Shown piece by piece: positions 39,695-53,789 of a DNA stretch of 64,000 nucleotides. Each line of letters opens with the position of its first letter. Positions within the stretch are counted from its first letter, which is position 1. The position numbers were made by a program, and so were the translations under genes. Location: NCBI RefSeq assembly GCF_030052815.1, contig NC_079499.1, positions 104,318,480 through 104,382,479 of the forward strand, in the 5' to 3' direction. The notes under the pieces are model-generated. The model searched no databases, was not told the origin of the DNA, and saw only the letters and a list, made by a program, of their open reading frames with translations. The DNA comes from Hevea brasiliensis (taxonomy: Eukaryota; Streptophyta; Magnoliopsida; Malpighiales; Euphorbiaceae).

Positions 39695-42639
39695 ACATTT
39701 TGCTCTTGTAGTTTCTCCAATTTTCGTTCTTCTTTTTTTACCCCCCAAAAAAAACTAGAGTTTTAGAATTTCTTTTGGCACTTGAGTGATCTTTTTGTAC
39801 TGAGGTGATGAGGCTATTTACTAAATAATTAATATTTTATTTTATTTATTTTCATCTTCTCAATATTTTGACATTAGTGAGACTTAAAATTAATTTATTC
39901 AATTCAATTCGATAAAAATAATAAAAAATAATTTTAAAAAATGTATAAAAATTATAATTTACTTGTTTTGATAATTAAAAAAATTTTTAAAAATCATATC
40001 AAGCTCACTTAATTTTTTTTTTAATTGAATAATCTAATTTACTGACTTACTCTAGTTTTGAAAACACTAAGGAAACAAAAGTTAGTTTTGATTTCTGTAA
40101 TTCTATTTAAAAATGGCACTATAAAAATTGAAATAATAATAAAAAAAATTTAGAAAAAAAGTATAATTTTCTAGAAAGAATGATAATAAGAAGAAGGCAT
40201 GAATCCAATAATTGGATGGCTCAGCATATTGAAGCATATCCAGAAGTGAGATAGCCAAAGAGATGAGAGAATGTTAAAGTAAGAAACAAGCAGCTGTTTG
40301 AAAACAGGTGGCACAAAACAATGGGGACTGAACCACAAATTAATAATTCTTTGTATTTATTAGGCTTCTCTGTATTTGTTCATATTATTATAAACTATAG
40401 AAAATGACAACACAACCACATCACATTATGTAAGGTTTTGATTGATACATAGTTTTTTGTTCTTTTTATAACCCATATTGATAATGAAGTTGCTTCCTTC
40501 ATATGGATCTTCAATGGTTTGAGAATAGGAAAAAGGTTAGAATGGGGATTGGATTGACTTTAATACCTTGGAGAAATTTTTTAACATGATAACATTTAAA
40601 AATATTATAAATATTTGAAATGATTGAAAAGACAGCGATGAATGTATTTTTCAAGTTAGAATATTTTCTATATTTATTTTATACGGTCTATAAATTTTTT
40701 TAAATTTATAATTGTCATTTTTAATAATATATTCTCTAAGAATCGAACTTTAGCTCTCCTCTTTAGCTCTCCTCTTGAAAGGGCAATAAGCTTTATTATT
40801 GCACACCATACTTAGTGGTGTATTTTTTAATTTTATTAATATAAAAACAGAGTTATGAGATTGTTAATATAGTATGATTTTGATTTGTTGATAATAAATA
40901 ATGAAATTATTTTTTAAAATTTTATTTTTTTTATTAGAGTTATGTTGTTTATGAGGTTTTTAATTATTTTTATATCATAATTTAATGGATTTATCTTGTA
41001 ATACAAAGAGATTATCTTGGCAAGTTCAAATACATGATAAGTAATGAACTAGTAATCACATCTCCCCTCCATAAAAGAAGTTACACATTCAACTTGTAAT
41101 TTTTTTTTTTTTATAAATTTATAAATCTTATATGTTTCTAAAGCAATAAATTTATATATGTTCATCACTCATCTCATCTTATTTCGATGTGTAAATTTTA
41201 CACTAACATATTTTTAATAAAAAATTTTATATCTCTAACTTTTTCACTTTCTTAATATTATAAAATTGAAGATGATCTGTTAAAAGCTACAAAACAAGAA
41301 ATTATGAAGCAAAATATTGATTCAATCTTAGCAAATTTTAATGTAAAATCTGAAGAATAATATGTTAATTTGTATCCCTTTGAAATTTGAAGTGTTGTGT
41401 GGGTTAAAAATGAGAGAGAAAGAAAGTAAAGATTCTTTTCAAACTCCCTTCATTATGCAGTAGTAAATTCTCTAGTTCTGTTGATAAATCAGTAAGATGC
41501 ATGATTGAACTCTTAGGATTAAAGCAATGTATTTCATCTCAAAATTATCAAGTTCCCAAGGTTACATATTGTACTTTGCATCATTGCATCATCTTCTTGC
41601 TGCAGTGGAACACAACACTTTTCTTGGTTGGCTTAGCTTTGATGGGTTTCAACTCGAGATTTCATGCTCTTTGAAAATGGCTCACAAGACAAGACAAAAT
41701 GAAATTGCCTAAAAGCAAAGATTTAAAATTACCCTTCAAGTGCTAAGAGAAAGGAATAGCAGCATCCATCTAATTTTGATATGAAAGATCGATCAATGGC
41801 CATCAAATCAATAGCTGGTCTGGCTGATGGCCACCAATTTTATGATTTTCTTCTAATCGTGGATGTCGATTGTGCTTTGCGTACGTGTCGATGTTTTACT
41901 GATTTACTATTTTAATTAAGAATATTAGTAGAATTTATCAGATGAAGCTGGAATATCAGATCAGAAGAGTATCTGATCCTCCAACTAATAAAAAAAAAAA
42001 AAAAATTACCTTCTGGTTCTCTCTTAAAAAAATGTCAAATTTTCTTCTTTTTCTGGTTTTTATCTTTATGATTCAATTAATTAATAATTATTTATTAATA
42101 AAATTATTTTATTTTTATTAAATTTTTTAATAAATTGTTAAATTAATTATTAATTAAAAATTTAGTATTAATTCAATCATAATGATAAGAAAAAGAGAGA
42201 GAGGTAATGAGAAGGCAAAGGGGAAATGATAATTTTATCTTAAAAAAAGAAGGGTAAAAACATAATTTTATCATTTTTTAACCTAAAAATTTAGTATTAT
42301 AGATTAAAAGGATTGTTGTAAAATAAAATTAAAATTCATAAATTTTATAATAATAAATTAAAGATAAGATACGTAAGTGAAATAATACTTAAAGTTGAGA
42401 GATAATCGATAAAAATTATCTTTTAATTCATTTAATAATTTCTCATAACTAGAATAATTGATTCACTGGATAATTTCTTCTAAAATAAAAAAATCATTAA
42501 AATTGAGCTGGGGCTTTATCATTTTTTGAAAAAATTGTGTCGTTTTGAGTTAGAATTTTGGAGTCCAATGAAAAATAGAAAAATCTAAGCAGAATATTGT
42601 AATATTGGCACCATTTTATTAGGGCCAAACTAAATCAAT
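39695..42639. other. Intergenic region between the DUF506 and bL17 genes
   Basis: This is mostly AT-rich DNA with no recognisable protein, RNA gene or clear transposon. The open frame at 41527-41712 shows no conserved features. An A-run at 41990-42005 and many short T runs are simple sequence. Confidence 0.35.
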
Positions 42640-42740
42640 TCAGCGTGGCCCATCGAATGTGGAAGGGGAAGTGTAAGAAAGCCCAATCATGCGACATCCA
42701 GTTTTGGGCTAGTCGTGGGTGAGGACAAGCCCATCCATGA
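42640..42740 (+). promoter_or_regulatory. Cluster of site II (TGGGCY) elements upstream of the bL17 gene
   Basis: Four matches to TGGGCC/T or its complement fall within 90 bases: GGCCCA at 42647-42652, AGCCCA at 42680-42685, TGGGCT at 42705-42710 and AGCCCA at 42728-42733. They lie 165-255 bases before the start codon. Site II motifs, bound by TCP factors, are enriched in promoters of plant ribosomal and mitochondrial protein genes, which matches the downstream gene. Confidence 0.65.
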
Positions 42741-42899
42741 TCCATGAATCTGTGAATCCTTCACTTGCAGTCACACTTTGATCAAACAGCCAGCCGGCAG
42801 GGAGAGAGAGACAAGGCGTTCTTCTGAGTAGGGTATTTCATTTCTCTGTCCACGAAGTAAGAACTCACAGACGCAGGGGCTTTCTCTCTGGATCTTGAA

Positions 42900-45505
42900 A
42901 TGACGAAATTTAGAAAGCTAGGTCGACCCACAGGTCACCGTATGTCTATGCTCAGGTTCTTAATTTACACTCTCTTTATGTGTCACTCTGTTGTCCATAT
43001 AATCCTGCTTTAATTTCAGAAAATATTTAATATATGATCATGTAATTGTAGAACAATGGTTTCCCAGTTAGTGAAGCACGAGCGCATTGAAACCACTGTT
43101 GCCAAGGTGCTTATTTTTCCTTCTTTTGTTCTACATTTTTAAGGGTTTTTCTAGGGTTTATGGGAACTATATTTAATTTGATTGAGATTTTACTTCTGTA
43201 GTATGTTTATTTTTATGGGTTTGTTTTCCCCCTCTTTTTTATGTTAAATATTTTAATCAAAATCTTGTTGTGGTTGGGGTGTGAGCTGATTGAAACTTAA
43301 TATTGGATTCTTTTTAAACTAAGATAGTAAGAATTATATTTAATTTGGTTGATTTTGCTTTTATATATCATAAGTTTGTTTAATTGTTTGTTTGTGGGAT
43401 GTGTGGTAACGGTGGTAAAATGAAAATGAAAAAAGGAAATATTTTGGCAAAAAGGAAAATTTCACTGAGCTACATACATTTATTTTGTTTTCCAATTTGC
43501 AGGCAAAAGAGATACGACGACTTGCAGATAATATGGTACAGCTTGGGAAAGAGGTGTGCTTATGAAATCATTTATATGATTAAGTTAGCATTCTATTGCA
43601 TGCTGCACTTTCTATAATGTTGAATAGATGATACTGGCTTAAGGATATGAATGCAATCTTGTCCAAGTTCCTAGCATCTCAACAAAGTAACATGTTATGT
43701 TTGTTAAGGGGCTTATTTTTGCTTCTGTTCATTCTAAAACTTTTGGGAAAAGGTAGTGATTATGATTCCCCCCTGCACCCATGAATTGCAAGTAACTTTA
43801 GTAGAAGGATATATTGCTTGTTCACCATATGGTTCTCAAGATTACGTGAAAAGCATTTTGCTCAACAGTTGTGGTTTTTAATCTCTATAAACATTTTCCC
43901 TTTATATATTTTAGCAAGAAGCATATGTTGTTGAGCTTTAGAAATCCTTTATATGCAGGTATAATTGGAAATATGCATAATAGGTGTGGCCTTGAATTGA
44001 GAACTATCATACAGTGCTAAAACAGAATTGGCTTTCTCTACGGTTTAGCTTATTCTAGGAGTTGGGGAATGGGAATGGGGCAAGGATGAACTCATTTTCC
44101 ATCCTCATCTCCACCTCAATGGGGAATTTCCATCCCATCTCGTACCTCCCTAAATTAAGTATTTGTATAGGCCTGAAGTTGGGGATCCCTGTGGGGCAGA
44201 GATTATACTTCCATCCCCTCCGGCGGGGATCGATTTTCCCCAATCCCATCCCTGAGGAGACAAAAATAAGGACTTCCCAATTTGTTCAGGATGTATCATT
44301 GCAGGAAAAGTGAAATCCCTGCCTCACTACCTTCCTGACATATTTCTTTCATTGGTGGATTCTAATATTTTGTGTAAACTTTCTTTTTAAGAATTTCTTG
44401 ACTTTTTCTGAGCCTTTTTCTCTTTGTGCTTTACCTTGTCCTTTAGTTTAAGGATGTTTCTTTCATTAATTGCGTAAGCTATACCCCTTTAGTGCTCCTA
44501 TTGAATTTACTTAAAAAGAATAAATGTAGCCTTGTGAAAGTATATGGAGTAACACGCTATAATTATTGCATTCTATTCGGCAAAAATTACAGGGCTCCCT
44601 TTGTGCTGCAAGGCGTGCAGCTGCTTTTGTTAGAGGGGATGATGTCCTTCACAAGCTATTTACAGAACTGGCTTATCGTTACAAGTAAATCTCTTACCTA
44701 AACTTTATTTATTTATTTATTTATTTTTTCTCTCATTCATGTAATATAATATTTGGGCTTATATTATGTCTTGCAGGGATAGAGCAGGTGGTTACACAAG
44801 ACTGCTTCGGACCCGCATAAGAGTTGGTGATGCTGCACCAATGGCCTACATTGAGTAAGATCTCTGTTCATCCTAGATTGTTTGTTTGACTAAGGAACTC
44901 ATTTCTCCTGCTGCCAGACATTGCTAAACTGCTGCATTTGGATGAAATTTATTTTACTGTTCGTCTGTTTCTCATTTGTGGCTATGATGCCTAAGCATGC
45001 AGTCTTAATGCTTTTGAAAATGACACTCACATATCACTATTGCAACGCTAATGTTTTGTCTTCACTTAGGCTTCTTGTATTATAGAAAATGCATTTGATA
45101 TTGAAGGAATAAACTGATTCTTAAATGGATATTGTCCATGTGAAATAAGAAATACGTACACATATGCACACATGTATGTTTGCAATGGATAGTTGGATAC
45201 ATTCTTCATATACATGTATATGCATATTTTCACACACATTTGAGGTATGTTCTAGAATTTCTTTCATTCCTCACTTAAAATATTTTTCTCTTCATTCCTC
45301 CATTTATTTTGGGGTTTGCTTAGTATTTTACTGATGCAGCTAAGCTGCAAATCTGAACAGGTTTATCGATAGAGAAAATGAGCTTAGACAGTCAAAACCT
45401 CCAACTCCTCAACCACCACAGCGAGAACCTTTGGATCCCTGGACAAAATCCCGACTCAGCAGACAGTTTGCACCTCCTAAAGAAGAAAAGAGTCCTCAGA
45501 TGTGA
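42900..45505 (+). CDS. Large-subunit ribosomal protein bL17, organellar type (probably mitochondrial)
   Basis: Exons are 42900-42955, 43052-43106, 43503-43553, 44593-44684, 44777-44854 and 45361-45505, giving 158 residues. The chain starts [20 protein letters not shown] and continues with [59 protein letters not shown] and [23 protein letters not shown], the complete bacterial L17 fold. bL17 lines the peptide exit tunnel region of the large subunit. A charged, Pro-rich C-terminal tail ([15 protein letters not shown]) extends beyond the bacterial length of about 127 residues. No separate targeting peptide is visible before the conserved start. Cytosolic ribosomes use a different L17, so an organelle ribosome is implied; mitochondrial is inferred from the Arabidopsis relatives. 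Confidence 0.92.
44050..44320. repeat. GGGGAT/ATCCCC-rich repeat block in bL17 intron 3
   Basis: A compositional island of GGGAATGGGG, CCATCCC, GGGGATCCC and CATCCCC words in an otherwise AT-rich intron. It is open on both strands (44055-44249 minus, 44062-44313 plus), but this reflects the repeat composition, not genes. It resembles dispersed plant repeats of this type; I cannot assign a family. Confidence 0.45.
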
Positions 45506-47091
45506 TATAAAAGTCATTCAGCTCCTTTTTTTCAGGAAAATGTTTCTACTGATTTGTTAGCTTGCAATGTATCTCCGACTTTTCCTGTTAAGCAAAGTTC
45601 AAGTTTTATACTGGTGGCGCTTATACCAGCATAGCAACTACATAAATAACTAATGATTGCTGTTTTTCTTTGAGAACATAGATGAAATAGTGTTCTAATT
45701 CACTCAAATCTCCCCTTCAGCAATATGATATTAGAAGTGAGCAACTATCGAGTCCTTCTCAATGTGGCTGTGGCTGTAAACTGTAATGGGAAGCCATTTT
45801 CATTGACTACGATAATGAAGTTATTTTAATAACATTAAAATTAAATAGTAATTAATATTAAATTAATTAAAAAAAAAATCTGTTTGCACCGTTCAAACAA
45901 CTGTTCATGAGCAGTATACATGTATATTTTTCTGCTTGGATTGTTATATATGATAATAGATTTGAAAATCCTTTTTATTTGCAAACTCAACCAAAACAAG
46001 CAAAAACTTAGTTTAGACGTATCTTGAAGAAAATTAAATCTGAAGCAACAAAAAGGAGGATAAGGTGCGGCTGCTAATTATGTTAATTAATCATCACCAA
46101 CCCTAATTATCACTTCAATTTTAAAAAAAACAAACAAACAGTGATTTTTAATATTTTTTTTTTGTTACCTTAGAAAGTTCATTGAAAGGTTCTTCGTCAT
46201 TACCTGCCCATCTCTTCCTTTTCCAGATATGGTCTTTCTCCTAATACTACCCATCAAAGCTACTACTAATATAGGCTCATGTCAACGTTTCCTTTGTTTT
46301 TTGTCATTTTCTTTTATTTATTTATACTTTATAGGTTGAAAAATCATTTGTCTAGACGGAGAAAACGGAAGAGGACATTAGAGATATTCACGTAATAATT
46401 AGCTCATATTAAAAGCTATAAATGATAACCATATTCAATCAAGTAGGATTTATTTTAATGCAATTGAGTCATATTTATTTTCTTTATAAATTAAAGTATA
46501 TTCATTTCACTTATCAATTAATTATTTCAAGTAATAGAATTTAAACAAATTTTATAATTTTAAAAAGTATTTCAAACACATAAATTTTCTTATAAGCTCA
46601 TTTGAATTAAATTTTTTTAATATAATATAATTAAATTAAATTTTATTATAAGAATAATTTGGAAGTGTGTATTGATTAACTTTGAAAACTCTCCTTCTAT
46701 GGGTACATATATATATATCTTGGACACATAATACTATTTTCTCGACTCTTTCATTATAGTTACGTGTTTTTCGTTGCTAATCTTTTTATAAAAAATAATT
46801 AAAAAAAAAAAGCTAAAAAGAAAAATAACAAAGAGAAAAGGGGCAAGGATGAGATGTCAATTGGACAAGTAGGTGATCGGCAATAATCCATTATAAGTGT
46901 AGTACTCCCAAAACTCATGTCAATATCACAAATATAAGAAATACTTCATATCTTAATTCCACCCACCATCCTTTAATTTTAAGAATTATTTTATTATATA
47001 TAAATTAGATATAATAAAAAAATAATTTAAAAATTTAATCTGTATAAAAAAAAATACAATGAAAGAGTTATTAACAATGTTTCAGTCACAA
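45506..47091. other. Intergenic region after the bL17 gene
   Basis: The bL17 3' region is followed by AT-rich DNA without supported genes. The short (TA)n run near 46708-46719 is simple sequence. Confidence 0.35.
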
Positions 47092-47466
47092 TTAAAGAGA
47101 TTAATATGTTAAGGTGAATGAGTTGCCATACTAGACTAGATAAAATCCGTAATGAGAGCATTAGAGAAAAGATAAGAGTGGTACCAATTGAAGATAAGTT
47201 GAGTGAAGAGAGATTGATGTGGTTTGGTCATGTGAAGCGTAGACATATAGAGGCTCCAGTTAGACAAGTAGAGCACGTTAGGTTAGAAGATAGAAAGAAA
47301 AAAAGGGGTAGACCTAAATTGACTTGGAGGAGAGTAGTACAACATGACGTAGAAGCATTACACATTTCTGAGAATTTAACCCAAAATCGTTCAGAGTGGA
47401 AAAAGCGAATCCATATAGCCAACCCCAAATTTTTGGAATAAAGGCTTAGTTGAGTTGAGTTGAGTA
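47092..47466 (+). mobile_element. 5'-truncated 3' fragment of the RTE LINE
   Basis: From about 47092 the sequence follows the last 350 bases of the LINE at 16465-19617. It encodes the C-terminal block HTRLDKIRNESIREKI to KRGRPKLTWRR and ends in the same TTGAG tandem repeats. It is heavily 5'-truncated, as usual for target-primed insertion. It is open over 107 codons but starts after a TGA that also stands at the equivalent position in the longer copy, so this stop may be ancestral to both copies. I found no clear target duplication. Confidence 0.88.
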
Positions 47467-48566
47467 TTCTCTTCACGTGATAAAGGGAAATATTTTTAAC
47501 ATACTTAATTTACTTTAAGTATTATGTTTATATTAATTTTTTATTAAAATTTTTAATAAAGGAAACTTTGAACAATATTAAATTAAAGTTTAAATTATAA
47601 TATAAATTAAAATTAAATGAGGATGATAAAATAACCTTAAAATTGAAGAATAGTGAATGATATTAAACCTGATTCAGAATAAGAGAGAGATGCAGAATGA
47701 AGCTAGCTTCCACTGGATGGGTGTGTAGGAGGTTGCTTTGCTTCCAATACAATTATACAAATACATATACAGCCAAGCCATAAATATTACTATCCTATTG
47801 TGGTATACTGAAAAAGAAATTTTAAAAAAAATCTCTGAAAATTAATGAAAAAGAAGCATACATAGGCATATAAAAAATTGCATGGAGGATTGAGTAACAG
47901 AGGGATACGTAGAGACTGGTGCAAGGTTGCTTTCTTATAAAGAAGTCCCACCTGCAGACAATTGTCTTAGTTGCTGTGCTTATTCCATCGTGTCACTTTC
48001 TTATTGGTGTAGATCCACTTCAAACTTTTAAGATGATAAAATTGCTGCTTCATTTATTATTTCTAATAATAATGATATATCCTCATAGACCCTTATAATA
48101 AGATGATATTATATGAATTAATTTTTATTTTAATTTTTTATCAAGGATATGATAGAGAAAATAAGAGTTTAGAGGGTTTATATTGATATTTATTAAGTTA
48201 GAGTAGCTTATATTAAGTGGTACAATACCTTATTTTTTAGATAGAGCATTTTTTTATTTTATTATAAGGTAAGGATATTATTTTATTTTTGGCACTAGAC
48301 AACCCTAATATAATATATTAATTGTAGAATTTTTCTCATAATAAAAAGATTGTAATAGTTTTATAAACATAATTAAATATATTGTTATATTTTATTTTTT
48401 TTATTACTCTTTTCATTTATTCAATAAATATGTTATTAGCGGCACTAATAATTTTATTTAGAAACACTAATTAATATTCTTAAGTGTTTATTGACACTTT
48501 TTTTTACTTTCTAATTCAATTATAAATCATTTCCAAAATTATATTTCTTTTAATTAATTAATTTTA

Positions 48567-48570
<4 letters not shown>

Positions 48571-48646
<76 letters not shown>
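48571..48646. repeat. (ATT)n microsatellite
   Basis: About 25 uninterrupted ATT units, expected to be highly length-variable. Confidence 0.95.
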
Positions 48647-49736
48647 GTAGTCTTGACTAGTCCTACAGCAAGTATATTGTGTGTTTGGTGAGACAACTTT
48701 TGAAAGCAGCCTTAAACCTGTATCATTTGGCGAACATTGATATTACTTTTGGATTAAGAAAATGGAATAAGCTATAGCAACTCATTATTAATTAATTTTA
48801 TATTTAAAATTAACAAACAAACAAATAAATGAAAATGATAATTTGAGAAATGGACTATGTAGTTTACAGATGAGTGTTAAGAGGAAAGAAACAATTTCTA
48901 TTTGTTGACTGAGTTGGGTTAACAATCAATTTTCCTTCTATTACTTATTATTAATCAACTGAAAATCAAGCTTGATTTTAATCAATTTTGTTAAGTAAGA
49001 TGGGACATTTGATTACCAAATTCTCAACCAAACCATATTGTTTTCATAAACCTAATCTGGCAACAACTTCCAGAAACATTGATAATAATGTTTTCTTTCT
49101 TCTGAAAATTTTTGTTTTAGTAACTACAATTTAATTAGTTTCTGTTTATGTTTCTTTGTGTGTGTGTGTGTTTTAATTAGTTTCTTCTCCATATGGGTTA
49201 AGAAAACCCCATCAGAACGTTGATGTTTCCCCTCAAAATAATTTCATTTAATTGTAAGAAATTAAATTTATCATTGACAAATGTTTAGCTCATTATGTTG
49301 AACAAACTTCATTAATTAAAATTCAGTTTAATTATGGCTATATTAATTAACTCATCAATGGGAGTTTTTATGATTATTTTTCAGAGATTAATAAAGTGTA
49401 AAGTAAACTTACTTATCAACAAAAGTAATTATTATGATTTATATAATTGACAATCATAATTAAATTTTTATATTAAATTAGTTGAGTTCAGCTATATAAA
49501 ATTTTTTTCATTATAATTATTGATTGGAATCAGTTCTGCATGAATATTAAAAATAAGAAAAATATAATTAAAATAAGAGAAAAAAGTTGGTGACAAAAAA
49601 AGAAAAAGAAAGGAATGAAATAGAAATATAGAATTTCGTAGTGAAAGGAAAATTCAAATGAAAGTTACTTGGTCTATATGCTCTCAACCTGTTCAGTGCC
49701 TTTCTTCTCCATATTTTTCCATACTCTAAAAACTCC

Positions 49737-49747
49737 AAATATATAAC
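49737..49747 (+). promoter_or_regulatory. Candidate TATA box of the GUX gene
   Basis: AAATATATAAC about 260 bases before the start codon, followed by a pyrimidine-rich stretch suitable for a 5' leader. Position is plausible but there is no transcript evidence. Confidence 0.35.
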
Positions 49748-50001
49748 AGCTGGTTTGCTCCACTATCACTTCATTCTTTGTTTTAAAGTCTAATAATAGG
49801 AAATGCTTTCCCTTTCTGATTGATTTCTGCTTTCTTGAAAGACTCTACACCTTCTTGTCTTTTCTTTTGCTGTTCTTCTTTACGGAAAGTTTCTTGATTT
49901 GCTGTTTCCTTTCTGGACTGTTTTCTATGAAGTTAAGTTCTCATTTTCTTGCAGAGATTAGATGGTGCAATTTCTAGCTAGTTGCTGATTAATTTATTGG
50001 A

Positions 50002-53000
50002 ATGAGAGGATCAATAATGGGTAACTCACCAGCTAATGTTGAAGCTAGGCATCGTTTGTCTTCTTCAATGTGAGTTTCAGCTTTTTGTTATTTCTTGTTT
50101 CTCTCCCAATGATTAAGCTACAATGCAAGGCTAGCTTCTTCTGTTTCATCATCAAATTTCCTTTGACTTTCTTTGGAAATTAACGTATTTATTCATTTTC
50201 TTGATTTTGAAGTTCTGGAAAACCAAATTTCTGAAAGATTCATTTATGATTAGGTCAAGGGCATGGTTGAGTGAATTTACTTTCAGAAAATTTTACTCAA
50301 AAAAAAATCTTAAATAATAGAAGAGTACTATCATATCAAATCAATAGATGAATGTCAAATATGAATTAATGTTAGTGTATATTATTCAGATTCTTTTATA
50401 TATATAATTGATTCTAAATGAGATTCGAATTCTAAACTTTATAATTCTAAAGATGATTCTAATAATATCATTGAGTTAAAGCTCATCGATGAATTATAAC
50501 ACACAGATAATATGTACAATGTATCTTGTGTTTTAATTGATGATATTTAAAGCATGTTCTATAATTGTAAATTGAAGTAATCTTTTGTTGTTAACCTTTC
50601 TTTTTCTCCAATTGCAGCATATATTAAGATTAATTAATTAGGCAAGCATCAATCTAATTGAGTTTTTAATTAGGTATTTGTCATAAACCATGGTATTAGA
50701 ATAAAATAAAATTTTTTTATCTCTATTATTTCAAATTCATAATTCTAATTTTTATATTATATCATATTAATTAGTGAAAAAATATCACATAGTATAATGA
50801 TTTAGGAAATGAACTATAATTAATTTTAAAATTAAAAAATGGCGTAATTGAAAAATATCAAAAACTAAAATTTAATGAAAAATTCAAAATTTTATAGTCA
50901 CAAGAACTCAAGTACTTTTGGGTCATTAGCAAATTCAAAGACGAAAATTCCACTTAGAAACAACAAAAATTAAAGCTTATATATGAAAGTTAACCCAAAT
51001 TTAAGAGATGCCATTGCAATTTAGATGGAAAAATATTTCACTCTCATTATGCTCATCCTTGCCTATTATTCACAAGCTATGGTTATATCTCATTGAACAG
51101 AGAAGACATATACAAAAGAAGGTTACAGAAAAACAAAGTGAAAGGTGTTGAAAAGCCTTTCCACATCCCCATCCAAGACAGGAGTTCATGCTGCAAGTTT
51201 CCACTCCTGAAACTTGCTCTTGTGATTCTCATTTGCTGCACTATTGTAACACTCTTTCACTCTCCAGAGGTTGATCTATCACATCCTAGCTCAAGGTATG
51301 TTTCATTTACTTTTTTGCATTTTTCTTTTCTTATTTGGAAATTCTTAAAGGGAACTGCAAAATGAAGTAAATTTTGTGTTCATCAGGTGGATATGGGGAG
51401 GATCAGATCCGCGATATGTCTCGGATATTGATGTGAATTGGGATAGTTTGATGAAGGTTATAGAGAAGCTGGGTGAACAGAATGACTATCAGGGAATTGG
51501 GCTTTTAAATTTCAATAGGAGTGAAATCAATCATTGGAAGCAGCTTTTACCTGATGTTACGCACATTGATCTCCAACTAGACCATGCAGATAGAAATGTA
51601 ACTTGGGAATCTTTATACCCAGAATGGATTGATGAAGAGCAAGAAACTGATGTTCCAGTTTGCCCATCTCTACCCAAATTGGATGTACCTAGAAAAAGAC
51701 TTGACCTCATTGCAGTTAAGCTTCCATGCAGAAATGAGTGGAATTGGTCAAGAGATGTTGCCAGGTTGCACTTGCAGGTTGCAGCAGCAAATCTTGCTGC
51801 TTCTGCCAAAGGGTTTTATCCTGTCCATTTGCTTTTTATTACCAATCGCTTTCCAATCCCAAATCTCCTTACTTGCAAGGAACTTGTCCTACGAGAAGGA
51901 AATGTCTGGTTATACAAGCCCGATTTGAATGTTTTGAGAGAAAAACTCCAGCTCCCAGTTGGCTCCTGTGAACTTGCTCTTCCTCACAGAGAAAAAGGTC
52001 AGTTTGTTTAGCATTGAAGTTCAAAGTTGCTTTTTTGAGAGGTGCCTTTTGGATGCTAATGCAAAAATGCAATTTAAAACAATTGTTTAGCAGTTTGAAT
52101 GACTAAAACATGTCAACCTGAAAATTCATTTTTAGAGGCTTCTAATCAACATATTGAAGTCAGCTTCTTGCTATATACATGTATATGCCTGGTGCTGCAT
52201 AATACCAGCTAACACAATCTCTTGAAAACAGAACCATTTTATTCTGGAAATCTGCGGCGAGAAGCATATGCAACAATTCTACATTCTGCACATGTTTATG
52301 TCTGTGGAGCCATTGCAGCGGCTCAAAGCATCCGCTTGTCAGGCTCAAACAGAGACCTTGTAATACTTGTGGACGAGTCTATCAGTGTTTACCATAGAAG
52401 TGGACTTGAGGCCGCAGGATGGAAAATCAGGACAATACAAAGGATAAGAAACCCAAAAGCTGAGAAAGATGCATACAATGAATGGAATTATAGCAAGTTT
52501 AGGTTATGGCAGCTAACAGAGTATGACAAAATCATTTTCATTGATGCAGATTTGCTTATACTTAGGAACATTGATTTCTTGTTTGGCATGCCAGAAATTT
52601 CTGCAACAGGAAATAATGCTACTCTTTTTAACTCTGGGGTGATGGTCATTGAGCCTTCAAATTGCACATTCCAGCTACTGATGGAACACATTAATGAAAT
52701 TGAATCCTACAATGGTGGAGACCAGGGCTACCTGAATGAGATCTTTACGTGGTGGCATCGTATTCCTAAGCACATGAACTTCTTGAAGCATTTCTGGGTT
52801 GGTGATGAAGAAGAAGTTAAACAGAAGAAAATTCGCCTTTTCGGTTCAGAGCCACCAATCCTCTATGTTCTTCACTATCTTGGCGTGAAGCCATGGCTAT
52901 GCTTCCGAGACTACGATTGCAATTGGAACGTAGACATATTTCAAGAATTTGCAAGTGATATTGCTCATGAAAAGTGGTGGAAGGTACATGATGCAATGCC

Positions 53001-53262
53001 TGAGCAGCTGCATCAGTTTTGCCTCCTGAAATCAAAGCAGAAGGCTCAACTAGAATGGGACAGGAGGCAAGCTGAGCAAGCAAACTATACTGATGGACAT
53101 TGGAAAATTAAAATTCAGGATCATAGATTAAACAAATGTATCGATAATCTGTGTTCCTGGAAGAGTATGCTACGACATTGGGGAGAGACGAATTGGACTG
53201 ATGATGAATTCTTCAATCCAACACCACCTGCACTTTCCACAGCTTCCTTATCTGGCTTATGA
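50002..53262 (+). CDS. GUX1: Xylan glucuronosyltransferase, GUX1-like (GT8, Golgi type II membrane protein)
   Basis: The enzyme adds glucuronic acid side chains to xylan in the Golgi, using UDP-glucuronate. Exons are 50002-50069, 51101-51295, 51387-51997 and 52232-53262, giving 634 residues. The small first exon (MRGSIMGNSPANVEARHRLS) was recovered by splice phase and reads into IEDIYKRRLQKN in exon 2. A single hydrophobic segment, LLKLALVILICCTIVTLF, near residue 65 is the signal anchor. The stem region has YPEWIDEEQETDVPVCP and KLPCRNEWNWSRDVARLHLQ. The GT8 catalytic domain has EAYATILHSAHVYVCGAIAA, the metal-binding FIDADLL at about 396-398, LFNSGVMVIEP, NGGDQGYLNE and LHYLGVKPW. Overall similarity is strongest to GUX1 as I remember it; GUX3 cannot be fully excluded. 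Confidence 0.93.
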
Positions 53263-53789
53263 GTTTTGTACCTTCTCTATTTAAATGACACAGAATCCAG
53301 ACATGGGTTCCCTTTTTTTTTTTTTCTTCATTTTTGAAGCATAAGAGTGTTTTAGACTCATTCTGTTTTTGACAGAAATCATCACTTCTGATGCTGAATT
53401 ACTTGCAGATTTTTCCTTGTACTAGATGCTATATCTTATAACAGAATCCTTACATTCATTTTCATTTCAAATGCATAATTATACAAATGAAATAATTACA
53501 CTTAACATGCATTCATTTAATATCAACATCTAACATGATTGGGATTTTTGCCAAACCAAGGTCATAAAAAAAAAAAGCTCTAATTTGGTTGCATAATAAA
53601 ATAATTCCCAAATCAAGGTGATATGAAAAGCCCACAGTTTTAGTATTGGCTTGCATGACGATAGTAAGACTATTGGAAATTAAAAAAAAAAAAATTATAA
53701 AAGACTTTCCTACGGAGAATCATGCATGTCCGACGCTCATAGTGTTAACACATAAAATTTCATCCAAAGTGTTGGCACTCAGAAAATGG

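Larger units (their letters stand above)
47470..50001. other. AT-rich intergenic region upstream of the GUX gene
   Basis: No gene is visible. It contains a long (ATT)n microsatellite (48571-48646). The final 300 bases are pyrimidine-rich and probably transcribed as the GUX 5' leader. Confidence 0.4.

Noticed and set aside
44055..44313. Open frames on both strands in the bL17 intron
   Set aside because: The openness reflects a GGGAT/ATCCC repeat; they lie in an intron and match no family.
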